This document shows positions 7,892-14,878 of a stretch of 29,186 nucleotides of DNA, piece by piece (within the stretch, counting starts at the first letter, position 1; each line of letters starts with the position of its first letter). The DNA is taken from the NCBI GenBank assembly GCA_047516825.1, contig JAKZUA010000268.1:1-29186 (forward strand). Direction: 5' to 3'. The position numbers and the translations under genes were made by a program. Source of the DNA: JADFQT01 sp047516825. GTDB lineage: Bacteria; Chloroflexota; Dehalococcoidia; Lucifugimonadales; UBA3495. The notes under the pieces are model-generated. The model ran no database searches, was not told where the DNA came from, and saw nothing but the letters and a program-made list of their open reading frames with translations.

Positions 7892-8302
7892 CTAGCGCTT
7901 GGTGTATTGGGGGGCGCGACGGGCCCGTTTCAGCCCGTATTTCTTGCTTTCTTTGATGCGGGAGTCTCGCGTGATGAAGCCGTGGTGCCGCAGGGTGGGT
8001 TTCAAGGTTTCGTCGTAGACTACCAGGGCCCGGGAAATCCCGTGCCTGATGGCTTGAGCCTGGGCATGGACCCCACCGCCCAGGACCCGGACGTTGACGC
8101 GAAAGCGGTTGACGGTGTCGGTGGCCCGGAAGGCCTCGGTAATCTCCAACTGCCAGGGACGCCAGTTAAAGAACTCCTCCATGGTTTTGCCGTTAACGAT
8201 GATTGGGCCGCCATCGTCCAGATACAGCCGTACCTTGGCGATTGCGGTCTTTCTTTTCCCGGTACCGTAGTAATACACTTGTTGAGATTCGGACTGCGTC
8301 AA
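7892..8302 (-). CDS. rpsI: 30S ribosomal protein S9
   Basis: S9 sits in the head of the small subunit, and its C-terminal tail reaches toward the P-site tRNA. The 136-residue product has the family's YYGTGKRKTAIAKVRL start at about 10-25, the glycine-rich GGGVHAQAQAIRHGISRAL region, and the basic C-terminus KARRxPQ(Y/F)xKR seen as RARRAPQYTKR. Translation appears to begin at TTG (8302), eight bases after an AGG. Pairing with rplM just upstream is the usual bacterial arrangement. It is the last gene of the long minus-strand block. Confidence 0.97.
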   Translation of the reverse strand: MTQSESQQVYYYGTGKRKTAIAKVRLYLDDGGPIIVNGKTMEEFFNWRPWQLEITEAFRATDTVNRFRVNVRVLGGGVHAQAQAIRHGISRALVVYDETLKPTLRHHGFITRDSRIKESKKYGLKRARRAPQYTKR

Positions 8303-8327
8303 CCGAATTACCTACCCTCTTTTTTAC

Positions 8328-8774
8328 CTATTCTTCTGCTCGAATTGGTTCGGTACCGACCTGAGCCTGATGGGGGTGGCTGTCGCCGGCATATACTTTC
8401 AGCCGCCGCAGCATTTGCCTTCCCTGCTTGTTGCGGGGGAGCATTCCCTTCACCGCCAGCTCTATTACCCGCTCCGGATGCTTCTCCTGCATATCCCGTA
8501 GCGTGAAGGTTTTCAGGTTGCCTACGTACCCGCTGTGGCGGTAGTAGGTTTTTTGAAGCTGCTTTTTGCCGGTGGTCATCACCCGGGTCGCGTTGAGCAC
8601 TACAACGCGGTCTCCCGTAATTACATGGGGAGTGTAGGTAGCTTTGTCTTTTCCCAGCAGGGCCACGGCGATGTCTCGGGCGAGTCTGCCCAAGGGCCTG
8701 CCGGTGGCGTCGATAACTCGCCAGGATTCGGGTACCTCACCGGTCTTTGGGAAATAAGTGCTAGTCCGCTTCAT
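8328..8774 (-). CDS. rplM: 50S ribosomal protein L13
   Basis: L13 is an early-assembling large-subunit protein that binds 23S rRNA. The 148-residue product shows the family's WRVIDATGRPLGRLA near 18-32, HVITGDRVVVLNA near 55-67, the YYRHSGYVGNLK segment and the GMLPRNKQGRQMLRRLKVY signature. The length is close to the usual 142. Its ATG lies inside the end of truA, a 14-base overlap that suggests coupled translation, and rpsI follows 25 bases later. Confidence 0.97.
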   Translation of the reverse strand: MKRTSTYFPKTGEVPESWRVIDATGRPLGRLARDIAVALLGKDKATYTPHVITGDRVVVLNATRVMTTGKKQLQKTYYRHSGYVGNLKTFTLRDMQEKHPERVIELAVKGMLPRNKQGRQMLRRLKVYAGDSHPHQAQVGTEPIRAEE

Positions 8775-9630
8775 AGAAATTATCGACCTGTGCCAAGTTT
8801 CTGGATACGTTGGTGTCTTTGACCTTTTGCCAAGAATCCGGATACGTCACTTGCATCAAACAGAGTCCCTTGGCCGGCAGAGTGGGGAAAGCCCAATTCT
8901 GCGGTAACTTGGCCTGCAGGGAATCCCTAATTATACTTTCAGTCCATTTGCCTGTCCCGACCCCGACCAGCAAAGCGTTGGCTCTCCGAATTTGATGGCG
9001 GAGGAAGCCGTTGGCCTCACATTCTATGATTACCGTGTTTCCATCTCGCCAGACGTCCCAGCGGCTCACTCGGCGGACAGCGCTTTTTCCCTTGGGGTGA
9101 CTGGCGGCTAAAGGCCGGAAATCATGCTCGCCAACCAGGCCCTGCGCCGCGCCGGACATCTCAGCGGCGTCCAGCGCCTCCCTTACCAAGTGATGGCTAT
9201 TTCTCCGGATGGGAGATGGCTGCGATTGGTTTAAAATGTGATACCGGTATATCCTGGTCAGAGCGCTTCGCCGCGAATGGAACTCCGCATCAACCTCGTA
9301 GGCCTCTTGTATGCTGATGTCGTCGGGTAGGTAGAAATTCAATCCCTTTAAGAATTGGTCTGGCGGATGCTCCGCCGCCGTCGTGAAATCCACCACCTGT
9401 CCCTGGGCATGGGCGCCTGAATCGGTTCGGCTGGCACCCCTAATCCTGATATCCACCTGGGTGAACCGCTTTAGGGCCTGCTCGATCTCCCCTTGAATGG
9501 TCGGCCCCTGGTGCTGCAACTGGAATCCCTGGTAGCCGGTGCCTTCATATTCCACCACCAAGGCCAGTCTGCGTTCCGCTCCGCTGCCACCTTGGCTGCA
9601 ACTTTTCTTGGAACTGCCAACTTGGGTCAT
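8761..9630 (-). CDS. truA: tRNA pseudouridine synthase A (positions 38-40)
   Basis: TruA converts uridines 38-40 in the anticodon arm of many tRNAs to pseudouridine. The 289-residue product has the family motif GASRTDSGAHA with the catalytic aspartate at residue 70. Upstream is the EYEGTGYQGFQ strand, and downstream GFLRHQIRRA and the VGVGTGKW segments. About 20 residues precede the usual N-terminus; these are polar and serine-rich, and a shorter start is not obvious. Its placement between rplQ and rplM is standard in many bacteria. It overlaps rplM by 14 bases. Confidence 0.95.
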   Translation of the reverse strand: MTQVGSSKKSCSQGGSGAERRLALVVEYEGTGYQGFQLQHQGPTIQGEIEQALKRFTQVDIRIRGASRTDSGAHAQGQVVDFTTAAEHPPDQFLKGLNFYLPDDISIQEAYEVDAEFHSRRSALTRIYRYHILNQSQPSPIRRNSHHLVREALDAAEMSGAAQGLVGEHDFRPLAASHPKGKSAVRRVSRWDVWRDGNTVIIECEANGFLRHQIRRANALLVGVGTGKWTESIIRDSLQAKLPQNWAFPTLPAKGLCLMQVTYPDSWQKVKDTNVSRNLAQVDNFYEAD

Positions 9631-9748
9631 TCCGGTGCCGGACCCCTGCCCTTTGGCCTATTTAGTTACCACTTTTCCTAAACCAACACCAAGGTGAAAC
9701 CCGCAGAGTTTGGGTATATGACGGTGGGGGTCCCACCATAGCTTTGCT

Positions 9749-10102
9749 TTAGACCAACTCAATAACGGCCATCAACGCTCCGTCCCCCTGCCGGGGACCC
9801 AGCTTGGTTATGCGAGTGTATCCCCCCGGGCGTTCCGAGTATCTGGGGGCCAGCTCGTCGAATACCTTTTTCACCACCTTTTTGTTGGGCAACTGGCTCA
9901 AGGCCAGCCGACGATGATGCAAGGTTCCCTTCTTACCGTGGGTGATCAGCTTCTCTGCCACGATTCTGGTTTCTTTGGCCTTGGCCAAGGTGGTTTTAAT
10001 CCGCTCGTGGCGAACCAAGTCGGCGGTGAGGCCACGCAGCAGGGCCTTTCGCTGATCTTTGTACCGGCTGAGATTCCGGCCGGCTACATGATGAGATGCC
10101 AT
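9749..10102 (-). CDS. rplQ: 50S ribosomal protein L17
   Basis: L17 lies near the exit of the peptide tunnel on the large subunit. The 117-residue sequence opens with a GRNLSRYKDQRKALLRGL-type segment, continues with VRHERIKTTLAKAKETR and AEKLITHGKKG, and ends with the GGYTRITKLGPRQGDGA signature. The length is normal for bacteria. It starts two bases after the rpoA stop, the classic rpoA-rplQ pairing. After its stop there is a hairpin GGTGGG/CCCACC (9723-9737) without a T-run; I cannot say whether it slows transcription into truA. Confidence 0.97.
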   Translation of the reverse strand: MASHHVAGRNLSRYKDQRKALLRGLTADLVRHERIKTTLAKAKETRIVAEKLITHGKKGTLHHRRLALSQLPNKKVVKKVFDELAPRYSERPGGYTRITKLGPRQGDGALMAVIELV

Positions 10103-10104
10103 GC

Positions 10105-11301
10105 TTAGTCAGTGTCCTCCTCAGCGTCGTCCTGTTCGCCATCATCTTGGTCCGTTTCCGGCCAGGTGGCCTCCAATTCCCCGGCTCCCGTCTGGGACGG
10201 GCCGTCGGAGATATCGTCGCTGCCCATAAGCTCGCTCAAATCCGAGGGTAATATGTCCGCTATCGGCACCGATGTGTCTTCGGCCGCGATGCTGCCATTC
10301 TCCGCTGAAGACGAGGCGGCTTGACCTAGCCGGGAAGGAATATTCAGGTCGGCCAGCTTTTCCTTCAATTCCGCCAAGGACCGCTCGCCGAAATTGCGAA
10401 TTTTCAGCAACTCTTCGTCGGACATGTCCACGACCTCGCCCACCCGATTGATGTGGGCCCGCTTGAGGCAGTTGGCCGTACGAGGAGAGAGCTGCAACTT
10501 CTCCAGGGGCATTTGGAAAATTTCCGGAGATATGTCCAAGGTGCGTACCGGCAGGACTTCGCCCAAGTCGGGATGGAAATTGCTGAAAATGAAGAAGTGG
10601 TGAACCAGGGCTTCGGCGGCCCTCTGTACTGCGTCCAGGGGTGGGATGGTGCCGTCGGTCCACACTTCCAGTATCAGTCGTTCGAAATCGGTCACCTGCC
10701 CAACTCGAGTACGCTCAATGGTATAGTCAACCTTGCGTACCGGGTTAAATATCGCGTCAATCGGCAACACTCCTACCGGCAGTCCGGTTATTCCTTCATT
10801 CTGGACGGCGGGTTGGTACCCTACCCCTTGGTCCACGTTGAATTCGATTGAGAGGGTAACCTCGGGGTCATTCAGCGTTGCCAGGTGTAACTCCGGATTG
10901 ACGATCTCGAAATCGGTGGAAGTGGAGATATCGCCCGCGCAGACGGTTCCCTCCCCAGTTACCTCCAATCTCATCTTGCCAGTGCGTTGAGCCGGCGAAT
11001 TAATGCGGATGCGCTTGATATTGAGGAGGAGGTCCATCACCTCCTCTTTAACTCCTTCTATAGCAGTGTATTCATGCACCACATTGTCGATTTTGACCCA
11101 GGTTATGGCGCTGCCCGGAATGGAACTGATGAGGATGCGCCGCAAGGGGTTTCCAATAGTGATTCCATAGCCCCGCTGGAGCGGTTCAATGGACAATTTT
11201 CCGTAGTTGCCTTCGACCTCGATCAGCCGAATCTCCGGCTTTTGGGGCTCAACGGAACCCTCGGAGACTCCGGTGGTTAGGATGTAGCTGGTATCTAGCA
11301 T
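10105..11301 (-). CDS. rpoA: DNA-directed RNA polymerase subunit alpha, with acidic C-terminal tail
   Basis: The alpha subunit forms the dimer that nucleates RNA polymerase assembly; its C-terminal domain contacts upstream DNA and activators. The assembly domain runs through about residue 240, with GNPLRRILISSIPG near 50 and EALVHHFFIF near 230. The C-terminal domain covers roughly 265-325 (PLEKLQLSPRTANCLKRA ... IRNFGERSLAELKEKL). About 70 further residues follow, rich in Asp, Glu and Ser and ending DDGEQDDAEEDTD, which makes the protein about 398 residues against a usual 310-340. I chose ATG 11301; a TTG one codon earlier is also possible. It sits between rpsD and rplQ as usual. Confidence 0.96.
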   Translation of the reverse strand: MLDTSYILTTGVSEGSVEPQKPEIRLIEVEGNYGKLSIEPLQRGYGITIGNPLRRILISSIPGSAITWVKIDNVVHEYTAIEGVKEEVMDLLLNIKRIRINSPAQRTGKMRLEVTGEGTVCAGDISTSTDFEIVNPELHLATLNDPEVTLSIEFNVDQGVGYQPAVQNEGITGLPVGVLPIDAIFNPVRKVDYTIERTRVGQVTDFERLILEVWTDGTIPPLDAVQRAAEALVHHFFIFSNFHPDLGEVLPVRTLDISPEIFQMPLEKLQLSPRTANCLKRAHINRVGEVVDMSDEELLKIRNFGERSLAELKEKLADLNIPSRLGQAASSSAENGSIAAEDTSVPIADILPSDLSELMGSDDISDGPSQTGAGELEATWPETDQDDGEQDDAEEDTD

Positions 11302-11309
11302 CAATTCCG

Positions 11310-11936
11310 TTACCTCGAGTAAAACTCCACGATTAATCTGGAGTTTATGGTTTCCTGTAAATCTTCATCGCCCGGCAGACTGGTTACCTGTCCGGCCATG
11401 TCATCCTGATTCAACGATAACCAGCCGGGAACCGGCCTTTTGGGAACGCCCTCTATCCGGTCTTTGTAGAAATCGGTGGGTTTGATGTTTTCCTTCCAAC
11501 CGATCACGTCCCCTACCCGAACCTGGTAGGACGGTATATCCGTCTTGACGCCGTTGACCAGGAAATGGCCGTGGCCGACGAACTGCCGGGCCTGCTTTCT
11601 GGAGTCGGCGAAGCTCAGGCGAAAAACCACATTGTCCAGTCGCCGTTCGAGGGTCCGCAGCAGATTGGAGCCGGAGACCCCAGGGGAGTTGAAGGCGGCT
11701 GTCATATACTTGCGGAACTGGCTTTCCAAGATGCCGTACATTTGCCGGGCCTTCTGCTTTTCCCGGAGATGCAGCGCGTAGTCGGTAGGACGCCGGCGTC
11801 GATTGGAGATGTCCCCCGGAGGGTTATGCCGGCGCTCCACGGCGCAACGGGGTGTGAAGCAGCGGTCTCCCTTTAAGAACAGCTTTTCGCCGGCCCTTCG
11901 GCAGAGCCGACAGGATGGTCCGATGTATTTGCCCAT
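11310..11936 (-). CDS. rpsD: 30S ribosomal protein S4, zinc-binding form
   Basis: S4 starts assembly of the small-subunit body and, in several bacteria, represses its own operon. The 208-residue product carries the zinc-type N-terminus: Cys9, Cys12, Cys26 and Cys31 in CRLCRRAGEKLFLKGDRC and its continuation. The S4 RNA-binding domain is visible as RRLDNVVFRLSFADSRKQARQFVGHGHFLVNG from about residue 92. The C-terminal PGWLSLNQDDMAGQV segment is standard. Whether S4 represses this operon cannot be read from the sequence; no pseudoknot leader was identified. Confidence 0.97.
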   Translation of the reverse strand: MGKYIGPSCRLCRRAGEKLFLKGDRCFTPRCAVERRHNPPGDISNRRRRPTDYALHLREKQKARQMYGILESQFRKYMTAAFNSPGVSGSNLLRTLERRLDNVVFRLSFADSRKQARQFVGHGHFLVNGVKTDIPSYQVRVGDVIGWKENIKPTDFYKDRIEGVPKRPVPGWLSLNQDDMAGQVTSLPGDEDLQETINSRLIVEFYSR

Positions 11937-11948
11937 AAGTTACAGTTC

Positions 11949-12332
11949 CTAAACTCTCCTGCGTTTGGGGGGCCGCACCCCGTTGTGCGGGATGGGGGTT
12001 ACGTCCCGAATACTGTTTATATGAAGTCCGGCGCTCTGCAACGAGCGTATCGCCGCCTCCCGCCCGGAGCCGGGGCCTTTGATCAGCACATCTATCTGGC
12101 GCAGGCCCATATCCATGCCGCGACGGGCGGCCTGCTCCCCGGCCCGCTGGGCGGCGAACGCCGTCCCCTTTCGGGATCCTTTGAAACCCGCCGTGCCGGC
12201 GCTGGCGGAGGCGATCACGTTGCCCTGAGGGTCCGTAATGCTGACGATGGTGTTGTTGAAGGTGGAATAGATGTACGCTTTTCCCTGAGGGACTGCGCGC
12301 CGGTCTCTCCGGCGAGCGCGGGGCCTTGGCAT
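11949..12332 (-). CDS. rpsK: 30S ribosomal protein S11
   Basis: S11 lies on the platform of the small subunit near the mRNA exit. The 127-residue product shows AYIYSTFNNTIVSITDPQGNVIASASAGTAGFKGSRKGTAFAAQ in the early part and GPGSGREAAIRSLQSAGL then IRDVTPIPHNGVRPPKRRRV at the end, all family signatures. The length is normal. It starts directly after the rpsM stop with no spacer. Confidence 0.97.
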   Translation of the reverse strand: MPRPRARRRDRRAVPQGKAYIYSTFNNTIVSITDPQGNVIASASAGTAGFKGSRKGTAFAAQRAGEQAARRGMDMGLRQIDVLIKGPGSGREAAIRSLQSAGLHINSIRDVTPIPHNGVRPPKRRRV

Positions 12333-12725
12333 TTACTTCTTCCCTCCGGTGCGGCGTCCCCGGCCGGCGACTGTCCGTCGGGGTCCCTTGCGAGAGCGGG
12401 CGTTGGTTCGGGTTCGCTGGCCGTGGACCGGCAATCCCCGCCGGTGGCGGAGGCCCCGGTAGGAGCCAATTTCGATCAGCCGGCGAATATTTTGGTTAAC
12501 TTCCCGGCGCAGGTCACCTTCGATATTGTAATCCCGGTCCACTATCTCGCGAATCCGGTCCACCTGCTCCTCGCTCAACTCGTTCATTCTTGGAGGAGCT
12601 ACTGGGTCCAGGGCCGCCTTAACCAAGATCTCCGACGCGAATGTCGGGCCTATGCCGTAGATCCGGCGCAGCGCGACATGGGCGCGCTTGCGGTCTGGCA
12701 CGTCAACGCCAGCAATTCGAACCAT
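12333..12725 (-). CDS. rpsM: 30S ribosomal protein S13
   Basis: S13 lies in the head of the small subunit and makes bridges to the large subunit. The 130-residue sequence opens MVRIAGVDVPDRKRAHVALR and includes IYGIGPTFA, the IEIGSYRGLRHRRGLPVHGQRT segment and TRTNARSRKGPRRTV, followed by a basic tail. A strong GGAGG ribosome-binding site lies before the ATG. It follows rpmJ and precedes rpsK as in most bacteria. Confidence 0.97.
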   Translation of the reverse strand: MVRIAGVDVPDRKRAHVALRRIYGIGPTFASEILVKAALDPVAPPRMNELSEEQVDRIREIVDRDYNIEGDLRREVNQNIRRLIEIGSYRGLRHRRGLPVHGQRTRTNARSRKGPRRTVAGRGRRTGGKK

Positions 12726-12762
12726 TACCAGCCTCCTTGCAGTAACTGGGGAAGTATGGGGA

Positions 12763-12876
12763 TTAACCCTGCCGTTGGGTATGCCGGGGATTGGAGCAAA
12801 TCACACGTATGACGCCCTTGCGTTTGATGATGCGACATTTGTCGCACCTGGGTTTTACTGAAGCGCTTACTTTCAT
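12763..12876 (-). CDS. rpmJ: 50S ribosomal protein L36, zinc-binding form
   Basis: This is the smallest large-subunit protein, only 37 residues, reading MKVSASVKPRCDKCRIIKRK and then GVIRVICSNPRHTQRQG. The zinc ligands Cys11, Cys14, Cys27 and His32 are all present, so this is the zinc-binding form. It sits between infA and rpsM, its usual place. The coding sequence is short and easily missed; both ends were checked by reverse complement (ATG at 12876-12874, TAA at 12765-12763). No clear ribosome-binding site is visible before it. Confidence 0.95.
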   Translation of the reverse strand: MKVSASVKPRCDKCRIIKRKGVIRVICSNPRHTQRQG

Positions 12877-12904
12877 GGGCTTTTTTCGGGCACTCTTTTA
12901 AAAG

Positions 12905-13123
12905 CTACTTGAACCGGTAGGTGATGCGGCCCCGGGCGAGGTCGTAGGGAGACAGCTCCACCAGCACCCGATCTCCCCGCAAAACGCGTATGAAGTGCTT
13001 GCGGATTTTGCCGGATACGTGAGCCAGCACCTGATGGTCGTTGGGCAACTCCACCCGAAACATTCCGTTGGGTAGGGCTTCAGTGACTTTTGCTTCAACC
13101 TCAATGGCTTCCTTTTTTGCCAT
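12905..13123 (-). CDS. infA: Translation initiation factor IF-1
   Basis: IF-1 is a small OB-fold protein that binds the ribosomal A site during initiation. The 72-residue length is standard. Family features include EVEAKVTEALPNGMFRVELPNDHQVLAHVSGKIRKHFIRVLRGDRV and the closing SPYDLARGRITYRFK. It lies between map and rpmJ, an arrangement typical of Gram-positive-like and Chloroflexota-type operons. A GGAGC-like ribosome-binding site precedes the ATG. Confidence 0.97.
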   Translation of the reverse strand: MAKKEAIEVEAKVTEALPNGMFRVELPNDHQVLAHVSGKIRKHFIRVLRGDRVLVELSPYDLARGRITYRFK

Positions 13124-13187
13124 ACGCTCCTGCCATACGCTAAGGTAAGTTACTCTTGCAGATTCAGTCCGGTGGCACCCAGACGGG

Positions 13188-14015
13188 TTAGCGATGCACC
13201 GTCAAAATTTTCGGTCCATCTGCGGTAATGGCGATGGTGTGTTCGAAATGGGAGGAAAGCTCCCCGTCCTTGGTTACCACCGTCCACTCATCGTCCAAAA
13301 TGCGGGTTTCCCATACGCCAATGTTAAACATCGGCTCGATGGCGATGCACATTCCAGGCCGCAGCAGGGGCCCTGGACCCTTGGTTGGGTCCCGATAGTT
13401 GGGCACCTGAGGCTCCTCATGTAAATACCGTCCAACACCGTGGCCCACGAATTCCCGGACCACACCGTATCCCTGAGCCTCGCCGTAGGTTTGCACCGCC
13501 AGCCCAATGTCGCCGATACGATTCCCCGGCTGAGCGGCTTCGATACCCTTCTCCAAACTCTCTTGGGTGGCGTCCATCAGGTCGATGGCCTCTTGGGAAA
13601 CCTTCCCAACGGCCACCGATACCGCGGCGTCGCCAATAAAGCCTTCGATGGTGGCTCCCACGTCCATCTTAATTATATCCCCTTCTTTTAGCACCCGCTT
13701 GCTTGGTATGCCGTGCACTATCTCTTCGTTGACCGAAGTGCAAATGCTGGAAGGGAAGCCCAGGTAGCCTTTGAAGGTGGGCGTGGCGCCGTGCCTGGTA
13801 ATCTCCTTGTAGGCGATGCTGTCCAGCTCTTTCGTGGTGATGCCTGGCTCCACCGACCGCTTCAGCAGAGTCAACACCTGGCCAACGATGCCGCCGGCCA
13901 CCGCCATGGAGGCCAGTTCCTTTTCCGACTTAATAGTTATTCCCCCGCTGTAAGGCGAGGGTGAATTGGAGGCCGTTTTGGCCTGCTGGTTTCTGTTCCC
14001 TTGGTTTCTAGTCAC
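13188..14015 (-). CDS. map: Methionine aminopeptidase, type I
   Basis: The enzyme removes the initiator methionine from nascent proteins. All five metal ligands are present at residues Asp118, Asp129, His192, Glu227 and Glu258, with the substrate histidine His101 in EEIVHGIPS. The 275-residue length exceeds the usual 250 because about 27 polar, Gln/Asn/Ser-rich residues precede the normal start ITIKSEKELASM. The frame starts at GTG (14015); no ATG lies between it and Met37. A -10-like TAGAAT ends seven bases before this GTG, so the message may have almost no leader. The adk-map-infA order within the operon is common. Confidence 0.95.
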   Translation of the reverse strand: MTRNQGNRNQQAKTASNSPSPYSGGITIKSEKELASMAVAGGIVGQVLTLLKRSVEPGITTKELDSIAYKEITRHGATPTFKGYLGFPSSICTSVNEEIVHGIPSKRVLKEGDIIKMDVGATIEGFIGDAAVSVAVGKVSQEAIDLMDATQESLEKGIEAAQPGNRIGDIGLAVQTYGEAQGYGVVREFVGHGVGRYLHEEPQVPNYRDPTKGPGPLLRPGMCIAIEPMFNIGVWETRILDDEWTVVTKDGELSSHFEHTIAITADGPKILTVHR

Positions 14016-14022
14016 CCTGGGT

Positions 14023-14051
14023 ATTCTACTCCGTATCGCCCATCTTGGGAA
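14023..14051 (-). promoter_or_regulatory. Candidate internal promoter upstream of map
   Basis: On the minus strand TTCCCA (14051-14046) and TAGAAT (14028-14023) are separated by 17 bases and match the sigma-70 consensus at 4/6 and 5/6 positions. Transcription would begin close to the map GTG itself. The promoter would drive the map-infA-rpmJ-rpsM-rpsK-rpsD-rpoA-rplQ part of the block. This is sequence resemblance only. Confidence 0.4.
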
Positions 14052-14110
14052 CCCGATAATTTGAGCCAGGGCCCAGGATATGCCCTTAATCCGGCATTGG
14101 ACCAGTAATT

Positions 14111-14172
14111 AGCTATCTCGAAACTACCGGATTCCTTCCGAAGGGCTCGGGGTGACATTTTTGGGGATAACC
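14111..14172. repeat. Dispersed palindromic intergenic repeat, copy 3
   Basis: Located between adk and map inside the ribosomal cluster, this copy has GCTATCTCGAAA at one end, TTTTTGGGGATAACC at the other, and the shared core TTCCGAAGGGCTCGGGGTGA. It matches copy 1 best in the core and right end. Its presence inserts most of the 190-base adk-map spacer. Confidence 0.65.
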
Positions 14173-14205
14173 ACTAATTCTCTCGAGAGTGGAGCTTGCT
14201 TGCCC

Positions 14206-14877
14206 TCAGCTCCGGCCAATCAACTCTGGGCCTATGGCCTCCAGCACTCTTTGACTGACCGACTCTACACTGCCAAGACCGCTGATGCCGGCCAGCAACT
14301 CCTGTTCGCGGTAAAACTCCAACACGGGTACCGTTTCGGTCCGGTAAACCTCCAGCCGGGTTCGGACACCCTCCTCGCTGTCGTCCGGTCGCTGGTAAAG
14401 TTCCCCGCCACAGTGGGAGCAGCGAGCATCCCCCGGGGCTTCGGCGCCCTCCCCAGCATGGGGCGCCTGGCAGTCGCGGCAGATGTAGCGCCCCCTCAAG
14501 CGGCGCATCAGCTCATCCTCGGGTACGTCGATAAACAGAACTTTATCCAGCTTCCTCGAGCCTTGTTCTAGTGCCTGGTCCAGGGCCGCTGCCTGCTCTT
14601 TAGTCCGGGGAAATCCGTCCAGGATAAACCCTTCTGCCTGAGGCAACCCCAGCACCTTGTCCAACATGATATCGACGGTTACTTCATCCGGCACCAGCAA
14701 CCCTTGATTCACGTACTCGGCGGCTCGCGCTCCCAGCGCGGTTTTTTCGCGCAGGTGGTAACGAAAAAGGTCCCCGGAGCTGATGTGCGGAAGGGACAGG
14801 CGTTCTTTCAAATACAGCGCCTGGGTGCCCTTACCGGCGCCAGGGGGACCGAAGAGAACAAGTCGCGCCGAAACCAA
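14206..14877 (-). CDS. adk: Adenylate kinase, zinc-containing long form
   Basis: Adenylate kinase interconverts ATP, ADP and AMP. The 223-residue product has the P-loop GPPGAGKGT at 10-18, the AMP-binding SSGDLFR and LDGFPRT (87-92), and a long LID domain that carries Cys133, Cys136, Cys153 and Cys156, the usual zinc site. The LID insert APHAGEGAEAPGDA is somewhat longer than common. Translation seems to begin at TTG (14877), one base after the secY stop; no ATG is available before the P-loop. secY-adk adjacency is the normal arrangement. Confidence 0.95.
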   Translation of the reverse strand: MVSARLVLFGPPGAGKGTQALYLKERLSLPHISSGDLFRYHLREKTALGARAAEYVNQGLLVPDEVTVDIMLDKVLGLPQAEGFILDGFPRTKEQAAALDQALEQGSRKLDKVLFIDVPEDELMRRLRGRYICRDCQAPHAGEGAEAPGDARCSHCGGELYQRPDDSEEGVRTRLEVYRTETVPVLEFYREQELLAGISGLGSVESVSQRVLEAIGPELIGRS

Positions 14878-14878
14878 G

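Noticed and set aside
9723..9737. Terminator between rplQ and truA
   Set aside because: The hairpin GGTGGG/CCCACC is real, but no T-run follows it on the minus strand, so termination is not supported.
11985..12812. A 275-codon plus-strand frame opposite rpsK, rpsM and rpmJ
   Set aside because: It spans several certain minus-strand ribosomal genes and has no recognisable domain.
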